Assembly: GCA_965204655.1 (NCBI GenBank)
Contig: OZ241998.1
Span: 496,001-560,000 of the forward strand
Direction of reading: 5' to 3'
Length of the DNA stretch: 64,000 nt
Source: CATQHL01 sp965204655
GTDB taxonomy: Bacteria > Actinomycetota > Acidimicrobiia > Acidimicrobiales > CATQHL01
The position numbers and the translations under genes were made by a program. Of the stretch, positions 24,137 through 34,200 are shown one piece after another (positions within the stretch are counted from its first letter, which is position 1; the number at the start of each line of letters is the position of its first letter). The notes beneath the pieces are model-generated. The model made no database searches. It had not been told where the DNA came from and saw only the letters and a list, made by a program, of their open reading frames with translations.

Positions 24137-27100
24137 TAGAGTTGGCTGCGACATCGTACTGGATGTACCGTTCTCATCCGGTAGTGCATCGCGTTGAATG
24201 TGGGTTCCCAGTGTGCCCACTGAGGAAAGAAAGGTCTGTACATAACAGGGCGAATCTTTGAATCATCTAGGGAAACTGCTATTCCGCGTTCAAGTTTCTT
24301 TTTTGAATCACGATGCCATTTGAAAATGTGTTCATTCTTCTTGCTAGCAGGTTTAAGACCAGCTTTCCTATGTCTCTCGTATTCTTCTACAGCTATTCTG
24401 GCGATCTGCTCCATCTTTTCTCGGGAAGATTGGAATGCTAAGTGGTCTCTAGCGGTGTTGATGCCAAGTGAATGAGTCTTGAAAACTGCGTTCTCCGCAT
24501 CCTCTCCCTTTTCTTTGGAAGCAACTGGCAGCCATTCGTAAAATCTGTCTTGCCTGTTGCCGAACCAGTGTCCCCATTCATCGCACTTAAGTATTTGCCA
24601 CCCTTCCATTTGATCAATACCTTTTGACACAGACAACCAATTCAGCTTTTCATTCTTGGTCATTGTATCCCTAACTCGCAAGTATTTTATTTGGCAATTA
24701 CTTTGCGAAAGAGAATCTTGCACAAGAGTAAGGATTACTATTGGGCTTTTGCAGGAATCGCCAAAAATTCCTCCCCCTTCAAGACGTCTAGCCTCCCCCT
24801 TGCTGTGGGCATTACCTGCTAGATCTACTATCCAGGCTTCTGAAAATTTGTTTTCAATCCAGCGCCTCACGCCTTCACCACTGGATGACCTTAACCACTC
24901 TGCTGGGAGTATAAATGAAATAACACCCTTTTTCCTCAGACGGTTCTCTGCCCACACAAGAGCATAAATATATGAGTTTTGAAGTGATTTAGGATCGGCT
25001 CCCTGAGTTAGTAGAGGAGCTATTTCTTGACGCACGGCCTTTTTTACTCCATCCAGTCCAGCTTTTTTGTTGTTAGAGTAGGGTGGATTACCTACAATAA
25101 TTTCAACATCTATAGTCTTGATAGTCAGTGCTCTAAGACTATTGTCATCATTCCCAGGAAGTTGCTCCCCTGTTTTGAATCCTTCAAAGGTGTCATGCAA
25201 CACTATTCCCGGGAATGGCTTTGCATAGTGTCGAGAATCCGTACCTTTACGAGTATGATATGCCTGTTCAATGTTCACCGAAGCAATATAATAAGCAAGA
25301 AGCACCAACTCGTATGCATAGAGTTTTTTAGAGTATGTGTTGTCTACTTCATCTTCACCAATGAGTTCCCGGTCGGCGAGCATGCGAGCAAGAAAAATTC
25401 CAGTTCCTGTGAAGGGATCCATTACACCTACATTACTGTCTCCGATTCCTTTTCCAAATACTCTCTTGGAAGTCTGGTCTGCTGATCTGTTGATGAAGTC
25501 AACTATCTCTGTGGGCGTGTAGGCGATACCTAGATCATTTGATGCTTCTTTAAAGGCCGACCGAAAGAAGGCACTGTAAACCTCCTTTAGATATCCTTGA
25601 AATTGTTCAGGTCTAGTCATCTGTGACACTGTGAAATTAACTTGTTGATAAAATCCATCAAGCTCTTGCTTAGCTTCATCCTGCATATCAAAGCCAACAG
25701 TTCTCAAGTCGTCCAAAAATGTTTCTAGTATCTGGGAGACAGGATTGTTGGTGCAGAATTCTGAACCCCCAAAGAAGGCCGCAAAAACGGGTTCCATTAC
25801 GATGTGCTGTGCTAGCATTTCATCTGTTTGTTTCTTTGTCAGCCATGGTGACCCGACTGTTTTCTTCATCTTCTCATGGTATCCGTCTAGAAGTTCATCT
25901 GCTTTTTTGTTCGAGGTTCTTGCATTCCAAATTGCAGTTCGAACTCTAGCTATCAGTTCGCCGGCCTTTTCTCCGGCTCTATGGAGATCGTATTTGACTC
26001 CTAATTGCTTTACCATGACCGGAAAAATGCGAGACGATAAGGTTGCTACTTCTTCTAGTCTCCCTTGAATGAGAAAATTGGTATCTGATATATTTTCGTC
26101 AAGGTCTCTGTCTCCTTCCGGGGGAAGTGTACCTGCCATGTTCACGAGGCCTTTGGTCGCTCCTTCGCTGGCTAATAATTGTCCAGTCTGCTCATATCCC
26201 GCAGCCATCGCTGTCACGACAGCCCGGAATCTTTCGTCGTGAGAGGCTAATGCCCGTAGTACTTCCCATGCGGGTTTCCATTCTTTTGTGATGTATTTGT
26301 CTAAGGCTTTAGCACTGTCAACACCTTCCGGGAGGGGAGTCAGCACGGGGAGAATGATATATCCGAAGTCTTTGTTTTCATCGAGCCTAATAGCACGACC
26401 AACTGCTTGGACAACATCTACACGAGATTTCTTTGGTGCCATGAATACGACCCCGTCCAGCGAAGGTATGTCTACACCTTCAGTTAGACACTTCGCATTT
26501 GAGAGAACTCTGATTTCATTAGCATCACCTTCGGATTGCCGCAGCCATTCGAGTCTCCGATCCCTTTCGTCGGATCTCTGAGTTCCATCCACATGCTGTC
26601 CAGCAGTTCGCATGCCATGCGCTTCCCACCCGTCGTCAGTTATGATGTCGTCAGCGATATCAAAACCGATTGCAGCAGTCTTTGACTCGTTTATCGTAGT
26701 GGTGAATGCCAGCATTTTTGTGAGGGGTTTCCCCTCGGGTATTGGAGGTTTCTCGCCCTTAGGCGAGAAGTTCGCAGCAAATCTGGTTGCTCCGATGATT
26801 TTAGCAGCTTCCTCTGCTGATACTGAAACAACTTTGCCCTCGGTATCTTGCCTCTTGGCGACGATCTGTTGTCCTAGTCTCTTAGCCGTTTCATCGTCTT
26901 CAACACCTAGGAGAATGACTTTATAAGGTGTTAGCAGTTTTTGCCTTATGGCTTTATCAAATGTGAGTTCGTGGAAAATTTTTCCAAAAACATTCTCGTC
27001 TGCCATACTGAAAACACCATCTTCTGCCAACTTTAGATCCTTCTGGCTGGTCGAATCTACGAGGACTTTCGGTGTGGCTGTCATGTAGAGCCTCCGGTTT

Positions 27101-28200
27101 GCAGTAATAAAATCGGGATCGTGAACAGCGCGAAAGAGCGTTTCATCTTTGTCGGTTATCCCAGTTCTAGCGAGCCCTGTGGTGCGATGGGCTTCATCCA
27201 TCATTGCCAGATCAAACCTTAAGTTCGCCTTCTCTTGGGCAGCAGACACTTTGTCAAGAGATTGATAGGTTGAAAAGACCACAAGCATCCTGCTGTCATC
27301 TCTGTTAGCCATGGCGTCAGCGAGTTTGCCTTTATCTGTAGTAACGGGAAAGTCCAACTCCCAGATAGGGATGCTGATTTCGTCATCAATAACCTTCCCC
27401 GCCTTGATGTCAGAGCAGACTCCTAGGTATCTATGAGGGACTGATTTTCCTTGCTGAGATGCCCACTCTCTCATGCACTGGGACAACAAACTGATGGATG
27501 GCACTACAACTAGAACCGACCCGCCTTTGCCAACTATCCTTTCGGCAATACTTTGGGCCACAAAAGTCTTGCCAGTGCCACATGGCATAATCAGTTGGCC
27601 TCTTTCTTCTCCTTCTGAGAAACGTTCGAGAATATCATCCACAGCTTCTTCTTGATGAGATCGCAAAGTATGCTTTTTGACTCCGCTTTTCAAGCGCTGA
27701 GGCCACTTTTCATTGACTCCAGGAAATACCAGTTGCCAGTCAGCACATTGCCTAGCAATAGCGGCGCGATTGTATATTTTGATCCGATCCCCGTTTGCTT
27801 CCAACAACTCTTTGACATGAGCCGTCATCCCCCCACCTGTGTGATAAAAGCGAACCTCGTCCCAGTCTTCTGTATTGGCTCTTGCTACAACACCATTTAC
27901 ATCATCTAAGGATGCTTTATACTCCTCTCTCCTGGCTTTTACTTGGATAGCGATCTTTTTTCCATCAGTGGTCACAGCTACAAGATCTATCGGTGAAGTG
28001 GCATTAGGCCCTTTTCCTGACCAGTTTTCCCATTTGACAGCCCATTTGTAGTTGTTACGAAGCAGATTTTCTGGAGAATTCAATATTGCCAGGACAGCGT
28101 TTTCCATCCAGTCGCCCTTGTCTTTCTCAGTGTACTGGACAGTAGGATCTGCTGCTGCGTTAAAAACTTCTTGCAGTCGACTTAGGTAGTTGGATGTCAT
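23860..28200 (-). CDS. type ISP restriction-modification enzyme, nuclease-helicase-methyltransferase part
   Basis: Single-chain restriction-modification enzyme of the LlaBIII-like type ISP class, translocating on DNA by ATP hydrolysis. Domains in order: Mrr-like PD-(D/E)XK nuclease (SPIDLVAVTTDGKKIAIQVKA, about residues 65-95), superfamily 2 motor with Walker A MPCGTGKT near residue 204, MDEAH near 331 and QAVGRAIRLD, a coupling region, then a gamma-type N6-adenine methyltransferase with MDPFTGTGIFLARML near 925 and GNPPYSN near 1036. The frame leaves the family at the 17-C tract (24136-24120) and stops 86 codons later. Codon usage is clearly more AT-rich than the flanking core genes, indicating transfer. 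The gene starts at ATG 28200, 190 bp after res. Confidence 0.9.
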   Translation of the reverse strand: MTSNYLSRLQEVFNAAADPTVQYTEKDKGDWMENAVLAILNSPENLLRNNYKWAVKWENWSGKGPNATSPIDLVAVTTDGKKIAIQVKARREEYKASLDDVNGVVARANTEDWDEVRFYHTGGGMTAHVKELLEANGDRIKIYNRAAIARQCADWQLVFPGVNEKWPQRLKSGVKKHTLRSHQEEAVDDILERFSEGEERGQLIMPCGTGKTFVAQSIAERIVGKGGSVLVVVPSISLLSQCMREWASQQGKSVPHRYLGVCSDIKAGKVIDDEISIPIWELDFPVTTDKGKLADAMANRDDSRMLVVFSTYQSLDKVSAAQEKANLRFDLAMMDEAHRTTGLARTGITDKDETLFRAVHDPDFITANRRLYMTATPKVLVDSTSQKDLKLAEDGVFSMADENVFGKIFHELTFDKAIRQKLLTPYKVILLGVEDDETAKRLGQQIVAKRQDTEGKVVSVSAEEAAKIIGATRFAANFSPKGEKPPIPEGKPLTKMLAFTTTINESKTAAIGFDIADDIITDDGWEAHGMRTAGQHVDGTQRSDERDRRLEWLRQSEGDANEIRVLSNAKCLTEGVDIPSLDGVVFMAPKKSRVDVVQAVGRAIRLDENKDFGYIILPVLTPLPEGVDSAKALDKYITKEWKPAWEVLRALASHDERFRAVVTAMAAGYEQTGQLLASEGATKGLVNMAGTLPPEGDRDLDENISDTNFLIQGRLEEVATLSSRIFPVMVKQLGVKYDLHRAGEKAGELIARVRTAIWNARTSNKKADELLDGYHEKMKKTVGSPWLTKKQTDEMLAQHIVMEPVFAAFFGGSEFCTNNPVSQILETFLDDLRTVGFDMQDEAKQELDGFYQQVNFTVSQMTRPEQFQGYLKEVYSAFFRSAFKEASNDLGIAYTPTEIVDFINRSADQTSKRVFGKGIGDSNVGVMDPFTGTGIFLARMLADRELIGEDEVDNTYSKKLYAYELVLLAYYIASVNIEQAYHTRKGTDSRHYAKPFPGIVLHDTFEGFKTGEQLPGNDDNSLRALTIKTIDVEIIVGNPPYSNNKKAGLDGVKKAVRQEIAPLLTQGADPKSLQNSYIYALVWAENRLRKKGVISFILPAEWLRSSSGEGVRRWIENKFSEAWIVDLAGNAHSKGEARRLEGGGIFGDSCKSPIVILTLVQDSLSQSNCQIKYLRVRDTMTKNEKLNWLSVSKGIDQMEGWQILKCDEWGHWFGNRQDRFYEWLPVASKEKGEDAENAVFKTHSLGINTARDHLAFQSSREKMEQIARIAVEEYERHRKAGLKPASKKNEHIFKWHRDSKKKLERGIAVSLDDSKIRPVMYRPFFPQWAHWEPTFNAMHYRMRTVHPVRCRSQLYPPPPPHTQSDHCSPKSYPSFLYSPRLAHSRRYNPTSPIRIQIPTITIHDTVDASAATIPADYGMSGHTTQAPRWIWKSDSIRGRLRLYRRI
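24120..24136. repeat. 17-nt G (plus strand) / C (coding strand) homopolymer inside the type ISP gene
   Basis: Seventeen consecutive G on the plus strand. With 17 the product ends at 23860; with 18 or 15 it continues in the conserved C-terminal frame to 22967; with 16 or 19 it enters a third frame open to 23727. All three frames remain open for at least 260 bp after the tract. Confidence 0.85.
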
Positions 28201-28250
28201 TGAGGTTACTTTCTGCGTTATCCGCCTGTTTCCCTATCTCTTCCAGCCTA

Positions 28251-28279
28251 AGCACCCCTCCTACATACTGGAGTGTGCT
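28251..28279. terminator. imperfect hairpin between res and the type ISP gene
   Basis: AGCAC (28251-28255) pairs with GTGCT (28275-28279), extended by CTCC/GGAG with an unequal internal loop. It lies in the 190-bp AT-rich gap downstream of res, which otherwise shows no gene. It may be a weak terminator or a 5' leader structure of the type ISP gene; no U-run follows. Confidence 0.3.
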
Positions 28280-28390
28280 AGATTGGATTTACGGATGCTA
28301 TTGTTACTGAAAATATTTTGAAACAAAGAACTCACTCTAAGACTTATTGATTTAGCGAACGCTTGATAGCAAGGGAGGGTACTTAATCCC

Positions 28391-31291
28391 TCACCGCTCG
28401 GTGTGGGCGGCGAGGATGCGGTTTAGGTCGTCCCCTGGCTTGTACATGTCGCACGACCATCGCCCGAAGCCGCCGTGGGAATTAACGGCCTCTATCCACT
28501 CTTTCAGGTATTTCTCCTTGGAGTAGTCGATCTCCATTGGGTCGCCCTTGACCTCCAGCACGAGGGTGCGGTCGCGGTCTAGGCGCACCAGAAAGTCGGG
28601 TATGTAGCGGCGAGGCACTCCCCCGTGGAGGTACTTCACCTCAAAGCCTAGGTGGTCGTTCTTCACCCAGGACTCCACTAGGTCGCTGTCGTCTAGCCCT
28701 TGTGCTACGGATTGTTCCAGCGCCGAATCGTAGACGCAGCGGTTGATATGACACTTGGTGGCCAATCCGTTGGGTTTCCCCGTGTACCAGCGCTCCATGT
28801 CGCCGGTGGACAGGATCGGCTGTTCGGTGTTGAAGATCGGCGCGAGGCGCTCTAGGTTGGCCATGCGAATGGAGTCGGCGATGTGGCCGATTATCTTCCT
28901 CTCGTTGTTGCTGATCAGAAAATTGCGGGGCTTCCGTTCTGCGCCGACAAACACAAGCTTGTCAGAATCGACGAACTCCCGGAGACGCTCGAACAACTGA
29001 TAACAGATGACCGCTCTGTTGCCGATGAGCTTTCCCGTGGAGTTCGTGTCATCCCGCTCGCTGAGTTCGTAGTACAAATTCTCGGCCGCCTCAAAAAGTA
29101 CCCGCTGCATGCGCACCTCGGGAGCCGAAATTTCATGCGGCATGCTCTCGTCCTCAACACCATCAATGCTCGGAGCGAGGATCGCCTTCGTGGGCTGCTT
29201 GGAGACGTCTATCTGGAGCTTTCCGACGCTGTCCCAGTCCAGGGTCAGGAACGGCCGGATGTCTCGCTGAATGCGCTCAACGTTCGGGAAGGAAATTTCA
29301 AAGCTCTTCTTCTCAGATTCGGGTTCGATCTTCTGTTTAGGACTCGGCGGCGCCGGAGGCCCATACCCCTGCTCTTCGTGAGGCAGGAAGGAGAACGGCA
29401 CGCCGAAGACGTTCACGAAGTCCTGATCGAAAAGCCCCGTATCGGGGTTGACCTCGTAGTTTGTGCGCCGCAGGCCGCGCCCCACCACCTGTTCGCATAG
29501 GAGTTGGCTGGTGAACGCCCGCAAGCCCATTATGTGGGTGACAGTCTTGGCGTCCCAGCCTTCGGAGAGCATCGACACGGAAATCACGTGTTGGATGTGC
29601 TCGCCCGGCTGCCCTTCCTGCCCCACCGTGTCTACCTGCCGGCGCAAGAGTTCCGCCGACTGGTTCTTTGTCAACTTCCCCCTCTTGCGTTCACTCCCGG
29701 CAGTTCCGCCTTCCTTCGCATTCTCCTCGCCGACAGCCTCCTCGTCTACTTCAGCGATGGGGGTTTCCGAATTCTCGGCTTTCGCCAGCGCCTTGGAGTC
29801 GATGTGCAGCGTCCGTTCCTGGGCGGGCAGCCCGGACAGCCTGCTGAGAGCACCTTCGGTGAAGGTGTGTTTGATTCTCGCAGCCGTCTCAGTGCGGTTC
29901 GCCACGGTGATCATCACCGGCGGGACAGGATGGTTGCGTTGTTCCCAGACCTCCTTGGTCTTCTGCCAGTCGCTGCCGAGCAGGCGGTAGGCCGAGCGAA
30001 CCAGGTCGGGCAGCGGCTCCTCCGGCTTGGCTCTGCGGTTGAGGTCGCCTTTCACGGAGTTGTCGCCATAGATGTGGTACATGCGCGACTTGTAGGTCTT
30101 GGCGTCGGGCATCGCCTCATCCCGCACCACCACCCGCGGGGTCTTGACCAGTCCGGACTCAATGGCGTCGTTCAGGCCGAAGTCGCTCACTACCCAATTG
30201 AAGAGCTGCTCTTGTTCGCCTTGACGCTTGCTCTTGCCTCCCGGAATGAAAGGGGTGGCGGTGAAGTCGTGGCAGCGCAGGATGCCCCGGGTGCGGTGGA
30301 TGCGGTCGAGCCCTTCTACCCACTTGGTGGCTTCATCTAGTTCGTCCTTGCGGAAGTCGGCGGAGGAGCGCTCCGGGGGTACTCGCCAAGCGTGGTGGGC
30401 TTCGTCGTTGATTACCAGCAGGTTGCGGGCGGATGCCATGTCGCCCATCACTTCTCGGACGTACGCCTCGTCGCTCTTGGGGCCGCGCTTGTCCACCCCG
30501 CGCCGCTTGGCGATCCTCTCAGCACTGTCCCACTGCATGGCGTGCCAGTTGCGAACCTCCACCTTCCCCTGCCGCAGTTTCTCCCGAGAGGCCGTCGGGA
30601 CGATGTTGAACTCCTTGTAGTAGTTGTCATCGGCCTGAGGGCGGAGCACCTCCAGCCTGCTGCGCACCGTGAGGCCGGGCGCTACCACCAGCACATGGCG
30701 TGAGAAACGGGTGTCGTTGCGGTAGGCCACCTTGTTGAGGATCTGCCAAGCCACCAGCATGGCCATCACGACGGTCTTGCCAGCGCCCGTGGCCATCTTT
30801 GAACAGAGGCGGGTGAAGTCGCTGCCGTCGGAGGGGACGCTGATGCCCACCCGCTCTGCCGAGGGGGCCTCGGTCAGCCAGATGAGTGTCTCAATGGCCT
30901 CTAGTTGGCAGAAGAAGAGTTGCTTGTTGGTGAAGCCCTCCCGACCGCTCCAGTGCTCTAGCAACCGCTTGGTCACGCCTGTGACGCCAGGGTGTCCGTT
31001 GGCGCGCCATTCAGCCACACGCGGGCGGATGCGGTTGACGAGTTCAAGCGGGACGAAATCCCCTTGCCCGCCTTCTTCGGCGCTCGGGTCTCCCATCAGG
31101 TACCCCGCTGGCCGCCTGCCTTCTTCTAGGGCGAAGGAACTGGTTTCTCTGTCGTATCCCCAGTGCTGCGAAGGTTCCTCATATGGAGAGTTGATGACGA
31201 GTTGCTTGATGCCACCGCTGCTTTGCTCGTCATCGCCGTCGCCGTGCTGGTCGCCGACGGCGTGTTCGGTACCCCCCTCGTCTTCGCTCAT
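28391..31291 (-). CDS. res: type III restriction endonuclease subunit Res
   Basis: ATP-dependent translocating nuclease subunit that cuts DNA in complex with Mod. The 966 residues contain the superfamily 2 helicase core: Walker A MATGAGKTVVMAML near residue 165, NDEAHHAW, SMLSEGWDAKTVTHI and VVGRGLRR, then a C-terminal PD-(D/E)XK nuclease (RRYIPDFLVRLDRDRTLVLEVKGDP region). The acidic N-terminus (EDEGGTEHAVGDQHGDGDDE) is probably disordered. It lies 80 bp downstream of the intact mod gene, the normal mod-res order. It is the only Res for two Mod genes in the window. Confidence 0.92.
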   Translation of the reverse strand: MSEDEGGTEHAVGDQHGDGDDEQSSGGIKQLVINSPYEEPSQHWGYDRETSSFALEEGRRPAGYLMGDPSAEEGGQGDFVPLELVNRIRPRVAEWRANGHPGVTGVTKRLLEHWSGREGFTNKQLFFCQLEAIETLIWLTEAPSAERVGISVPSDGSDFTRLCSKMATGAGKTVVMAMLVAWQILNKVAYRNDTRFSRHVLVVAPGLTVRSRLEVLRPQADDNYYKEFNIVPTASREKLRQGKVEVRNWHAMQWDSAERIAKRRGVDKRGPKSDEAYVREVMGDMASARNLLVINDEAHHAWRVPPERSSADFRKDELDEATKWVEGLDRIHRTRGILRCHDFTATPFIPGGKSKRQGEQEQLFNWVVSDFGLNDAIESGLVKTPRVVVRDEAMPDAKTYKSRMYHIYGDNSVKGDLNRRAKPEEPLPDLVRSAYRLLGSDWQKTKEVWEQRNHPVPPVMITVANRTETAARIKHTFTEGALSRLSGLPAQERTLHIDSKALAKAENSETPIAEVDEEAVGEENAKEGGTAGSERKRGKLTKNQSAELLRRQVDTVGQEGQPGEHIQHVISVSMLSEGWDAKTVTHIMGLRAFTSQLLCEQVVGRGLRRTNYEVNPDTGLFDQDFVNVFGVPFSFLPHEEQGYGPPAPPSPKQKIEPESEKKSFEISFPNVERIQRDIRPFLTLDWDSVGKLQIDVSKQPTKAILAPSIDGVEDESMPHEISAPEVRMQRVLFEAAENLYYELSERDDTNSTGKLIGNRAVICYQLFERLREFVDSDKLVFVGAERKPRNFLISNNERKIIGHIADSIRMANLERLAPIFNTEQPILSTGDMERWYTGKPNGLATKCHINRCVYDSALEQSVAQGLDDSDLVESWVKNDHLGFEVKYLHGGVPRRYIPDFLVRLDRDRTLVLEVKGDPMEIDYSKEKYLKEWIEAVNSHGGFGRWSCDMYKPGDDLNRILAAHTER

Positions 31292-31371
31292 GCTCTAGCA
31301 AATGTAGCCGGTTGCCCAGGCGGCTGCCCAGCGCCGTGCTCAGTGTCCCCTGCGATGCCCCCTCGGGTCGC

Positions 31372-34014
31372 TCACGTCCGTCGCTCGCCGAGGCTGCGCA
31401 GAGCAAGGCTTTCTATGCCGCGGTCGTCCACGATCTTGACGGCGACACGGTTGTGTTCGCCCGCCTCAAAGGGCAGCGATGTGGTGCCTTCGTATGCCTT
31501 GATGAGGTCTCTGTCGATGCTGCTGCGAAGGGCTTTGCCCAGTTTCTCCCAGCCGTGCTTCTTCTTGCTGAGGGGGAAGAAGACCTGCCTCGGGAAGAGG
31601 CTGCGTCCGTCGTAGTCAGTGTCCAGCAGCCAGACGGCGATCTGGTTCTTGCCGCCGGGTATGTGTTCTCCCGACTTCAGCGAGAAGTAATCAAAGCCAA
31701 GCACCGACACCTGATACTTCTGCTCTTCTAAAACGCTTATCTCTATTTCGGGTTGACCGATCAGCCAGAAGCTCTCGTTGGAAGTGCGGCCTTTCTTGAG
31801 GTCGTCGGTTTGCAGGTCGGTGTTCATCTCCGCCCGCAGGAGGGTAGTTCCCGGCCAGTTTGTCTCGTCAATATCCTTTGCCGCTTCGGGATCAAACTGG
31901 AACGCCGCGAATATCAGAAGGTCTGGCTGCGGGACGTGCGTGGCGGCTTCTTCCACCGCACGCTCCACTTGTTTTTGTTCCAGCGGAGCGTGTTCGGGGC
32001 CGAAGACGACTGCGACACGGTGGGGAATTCCCTCTTCGGGATTGCTCGGATCGTCCCCGAACGCCTCCCCGACGGCTGCTAAGTGAGTAGAAGGTAGTGG
32101 CTCAAGACGGGTGAACCTGATTCGCTGACCGGCCTTGCCGCGAATGCCGGAGGCAAGCAGTTCGCTGATCCAATCGGTCTGGTGGCTGCTCGGGCTAGTA
32201 CGGGCGACGGAATTGTCGGCTGCTGGGGGTTCGGCAGTCTCTACCTGTTCACGAATCTCGTCGCTGAGGTCGTCCTCAAGGGACAGAACGGTTGGAGACG
32301 GCACGGCCTCAACCGTGAACGGCCCGGTGACTCGATGCTTTTTTGAATCTCGCTCAGGTTGATCGTAAAGAGTGGTGAACTGCGGGGGCTCGTCGTATGC
32401 GAGGATAGCAGGGGAAACTTTAGGGACTGTTTTGTACTTGAAGCCGCTGTCTACTCCTTCGGTGGGATGAGCGAGAGAGTAGTAATCAAAAGTCGCGGTC
32501 ATGAGCCGTTGGCGGGCAATGTTTAAAGCCACTCTGGATGTGTCGCAAGTAATCCAGCGCCTTCCCCATTGCTCAGCCATATAAGCGGTTGTACCGCTGC
32601 CACAAGTGGGATCAAATACTAAGTCGCCTGGGTCGGTAGTCATCAGCATGCAACGCTGGATTACAACGCGAGAAGTTTGAACTACATAGCGCTTGTCGGA
32701 TGGATACATCTGGCGGTGCCAGAGATTATTAATTCTTCGCCCTGGGATTTCCTCCTCATATTTTTTCCAACGCAAGGATGTCCCGTCCCTAAATGCATGT
32801 AGACGGTTGAGAGCAGCAAGACGCTTCAACCCTTCGTGCGATACACTCCATTGGAGTGTATCGGGGCAGTGGTAAGTTATCTCATTCCAGATAAATGGAT
32901 CCGAACGACCTGTAGTTGAATATCCCTGCGACGTAAGGGCTCTTGCTTGAAATAAGCGAGCTTCTTTGGGTAGATAGTGAGTCGGTTCAAAAGATTCTTT
33001 CGTAGTGAGTTTCCTACATTCTCCGTTGGGAAGTTCCACATTCTCAGCTGTAAAATGTTGAACTATTTCAGTTCTGTTGAGCTTTTCATATAGCTGGCGA
33101 TATTTTACAGCAGCTTTATTTCTGGTATACCAAAGTAAGTAATCGCCAACTTCTGGTAAATGCTTGGTGGAACTTCCACTTGCAGTTGCAAAAGTAATCG
33201 TCGCCATCCGATTTTCTGCCCCGAATATCTCATCCATCATAAGCGCGACTCTGTGTACATTTTCGTCGCCGATTTGCACGAAACAACTGCCAGACTCACT
33301 CAGCAGTTCACGTGTTAAAAGCAAGCGATCTCTCAAATAATTCAAGTATGAATGTATGCCCAATTCCCAAGTGTCGCGAAAGGCCTTGAGCGTCTCTGGC
33401 TCGCGTGTGAGATGCTCGGCTTTGCCGTCGGTCACTTCCCTCTGTTGCGCAAAGGGCTGGAAGTTGGAGCCGTACTTCATTCCATAAGGCGGGTCAATGT
33501 AGATCATCTGCACTCCCCCGCCAAGGTTCTCCTTTTCAAGCAGGCTGTTCATCACCAAGAGGCTGTCGCCTGCTATCAAACGGTTGCTCCATCCCTGCGA
33601 GTGCTCATAGAACTCGATGGCCTTGCGAAGAGGCGGATTTTCCTCGGGGTGTTCAAACAAAGACTCTTGTCCGGGGGCAATCTCGGGTTTCTGCACAGCT
33701 TCGATGATGCTGCGAGGGTCGATCCGCTCATGCACGTGCAACGAAACCGTAGGTACCTTGAACTCCTCGCGCTCGTCCTTCTCTGCCCAGGCTAATTCAG
33801 GGTCAGATGGCCGAGTTTCCGATTTGTCTTCCCAGACCAATTCAGGGTCGATGTGCGGGTCGTGCTCATTCACTTCGCCCGAATCGTGAGAATAGTCTTT
33901 CGATCCAGATTCAGGGTCGTTCTTAATGTCCGCTAATCCCACCGGAGGATTGTTGGGACGTTCGCTCCCGCGATGGTCGTAGCTCTCAATCGGCTTGCTA
34001 GCTTTGCGTGCCAT
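31372..34014 (-). CDS. mod: type III DNA methyltransferase Mod, intact copy
   Basis: Site-specific N6-adenine methyltransferase that also supplies target recognition to Res. The order DPPY motif first (QMIYIDPPYGMKYGSNF) and AdoMet motif later (VFDPTCGSGTTAYMAEQWG) is the beta class typical of type III Mod. ATG at 34014 (MARKASKPIESYDHRG) matches the N-terminus of the second copy; the open frame continues upstream to 34146 but that part is unlike it. 880 residues, long for Mod because of a C-terminal domain (HRVAVVFGPEHAPLE, then LGFDYFSLKSGEHIPGGK) shared with the second copy. No homopolymer interrupts it: the residues at the equivalent place read NPEEGIPHRV. Confidence 0.92.
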   Translation of the reverse strand: MARKASKPIESYDHRGSERPNNPPVGLADIKNDPESGSKDYSHDSGEVNEHDPHIDPELVWEDKSETRPSDPELAWAEKDEREEFKVPTVSLHVHERIDPRSIIEAVQKPEIAPGQESLFEHPEENPPLRKAIEFYEHSQGWSNRLIAGDSLLVMNSLLEKENLGGGVQMIYIDPPYGMKYGSNFQPFAQQREVTDGKAEHLTREPETLKAFRDTWELGIHSYLNYLRDRLLLTRELLSESGSCFVQIGDENVHRVALMMDEIFGAENRMATITFATASGSSTKHLPEVGDYLLWYTRNKAAVKYRQLYEKLNRTEIVQHFTAENVELPNGECRKLTTKESFEPTHYLPKEARLFQARALTSQGYSTTGRSDPFIWNEITYHCPDTLQWSVSHEGLKRLAALNRLHAFRDGTSLRWKKYEEEIPGRRINNLWHRQMYPSDKRYVVQTSRVVIQRCMLMTTDPGDLVFDPTCGSGTTAYMAEQWGRRWITCDTSRVALNIARQRLMTATFDYYSLAHPTEGVDSGFKYKTVPKVSPAILAYDEPPQFTTLYDQPERDSKKHRVTGPFTVEAVPSPTVLSLEDDLSDEIREQVETAEPPAADNSVARTSPSSHQTDWISELLASGIRGKAGQRIRFTRLEPLPSTHLAAVGEAFGDDPSNPEEGIPHRVAVVFGPEHAPLEQKQVERAVEEAATHVPQPDLLIFAAFQFDPEAAKDIDETNWPGTTLLRAEMNTDLQTDDLKKGRTSNESFWLIGQPEIEISVLEEQKYQVSVLGFDYFSLKSGEHIPGGKNQIAVWLLDTDYDGRSLFPRQVFFPLSKKKHGWEKLGKALRSSIDRDLIKAYEGTTSLPFEAGEHNRVAVKIVDDRGIESLALRSLGERRT

Positions 34015-34200
34015 CAGGCAGTTTACGCAGAAAAATCCACTTTTGCAGAGGGTGGCAGCGGATATTTCTCCCTCTGTGCCAGAGCGGATTTTTACAAAAA
34101 ATAGCCTTTGACCTGGGAAGTAACAACAGAGGGATGCTCCCACCATTCAATTCGAGCGCTACCGTTGGTTGGTCACCGTGACATGTCCTTCTACCTGCGG

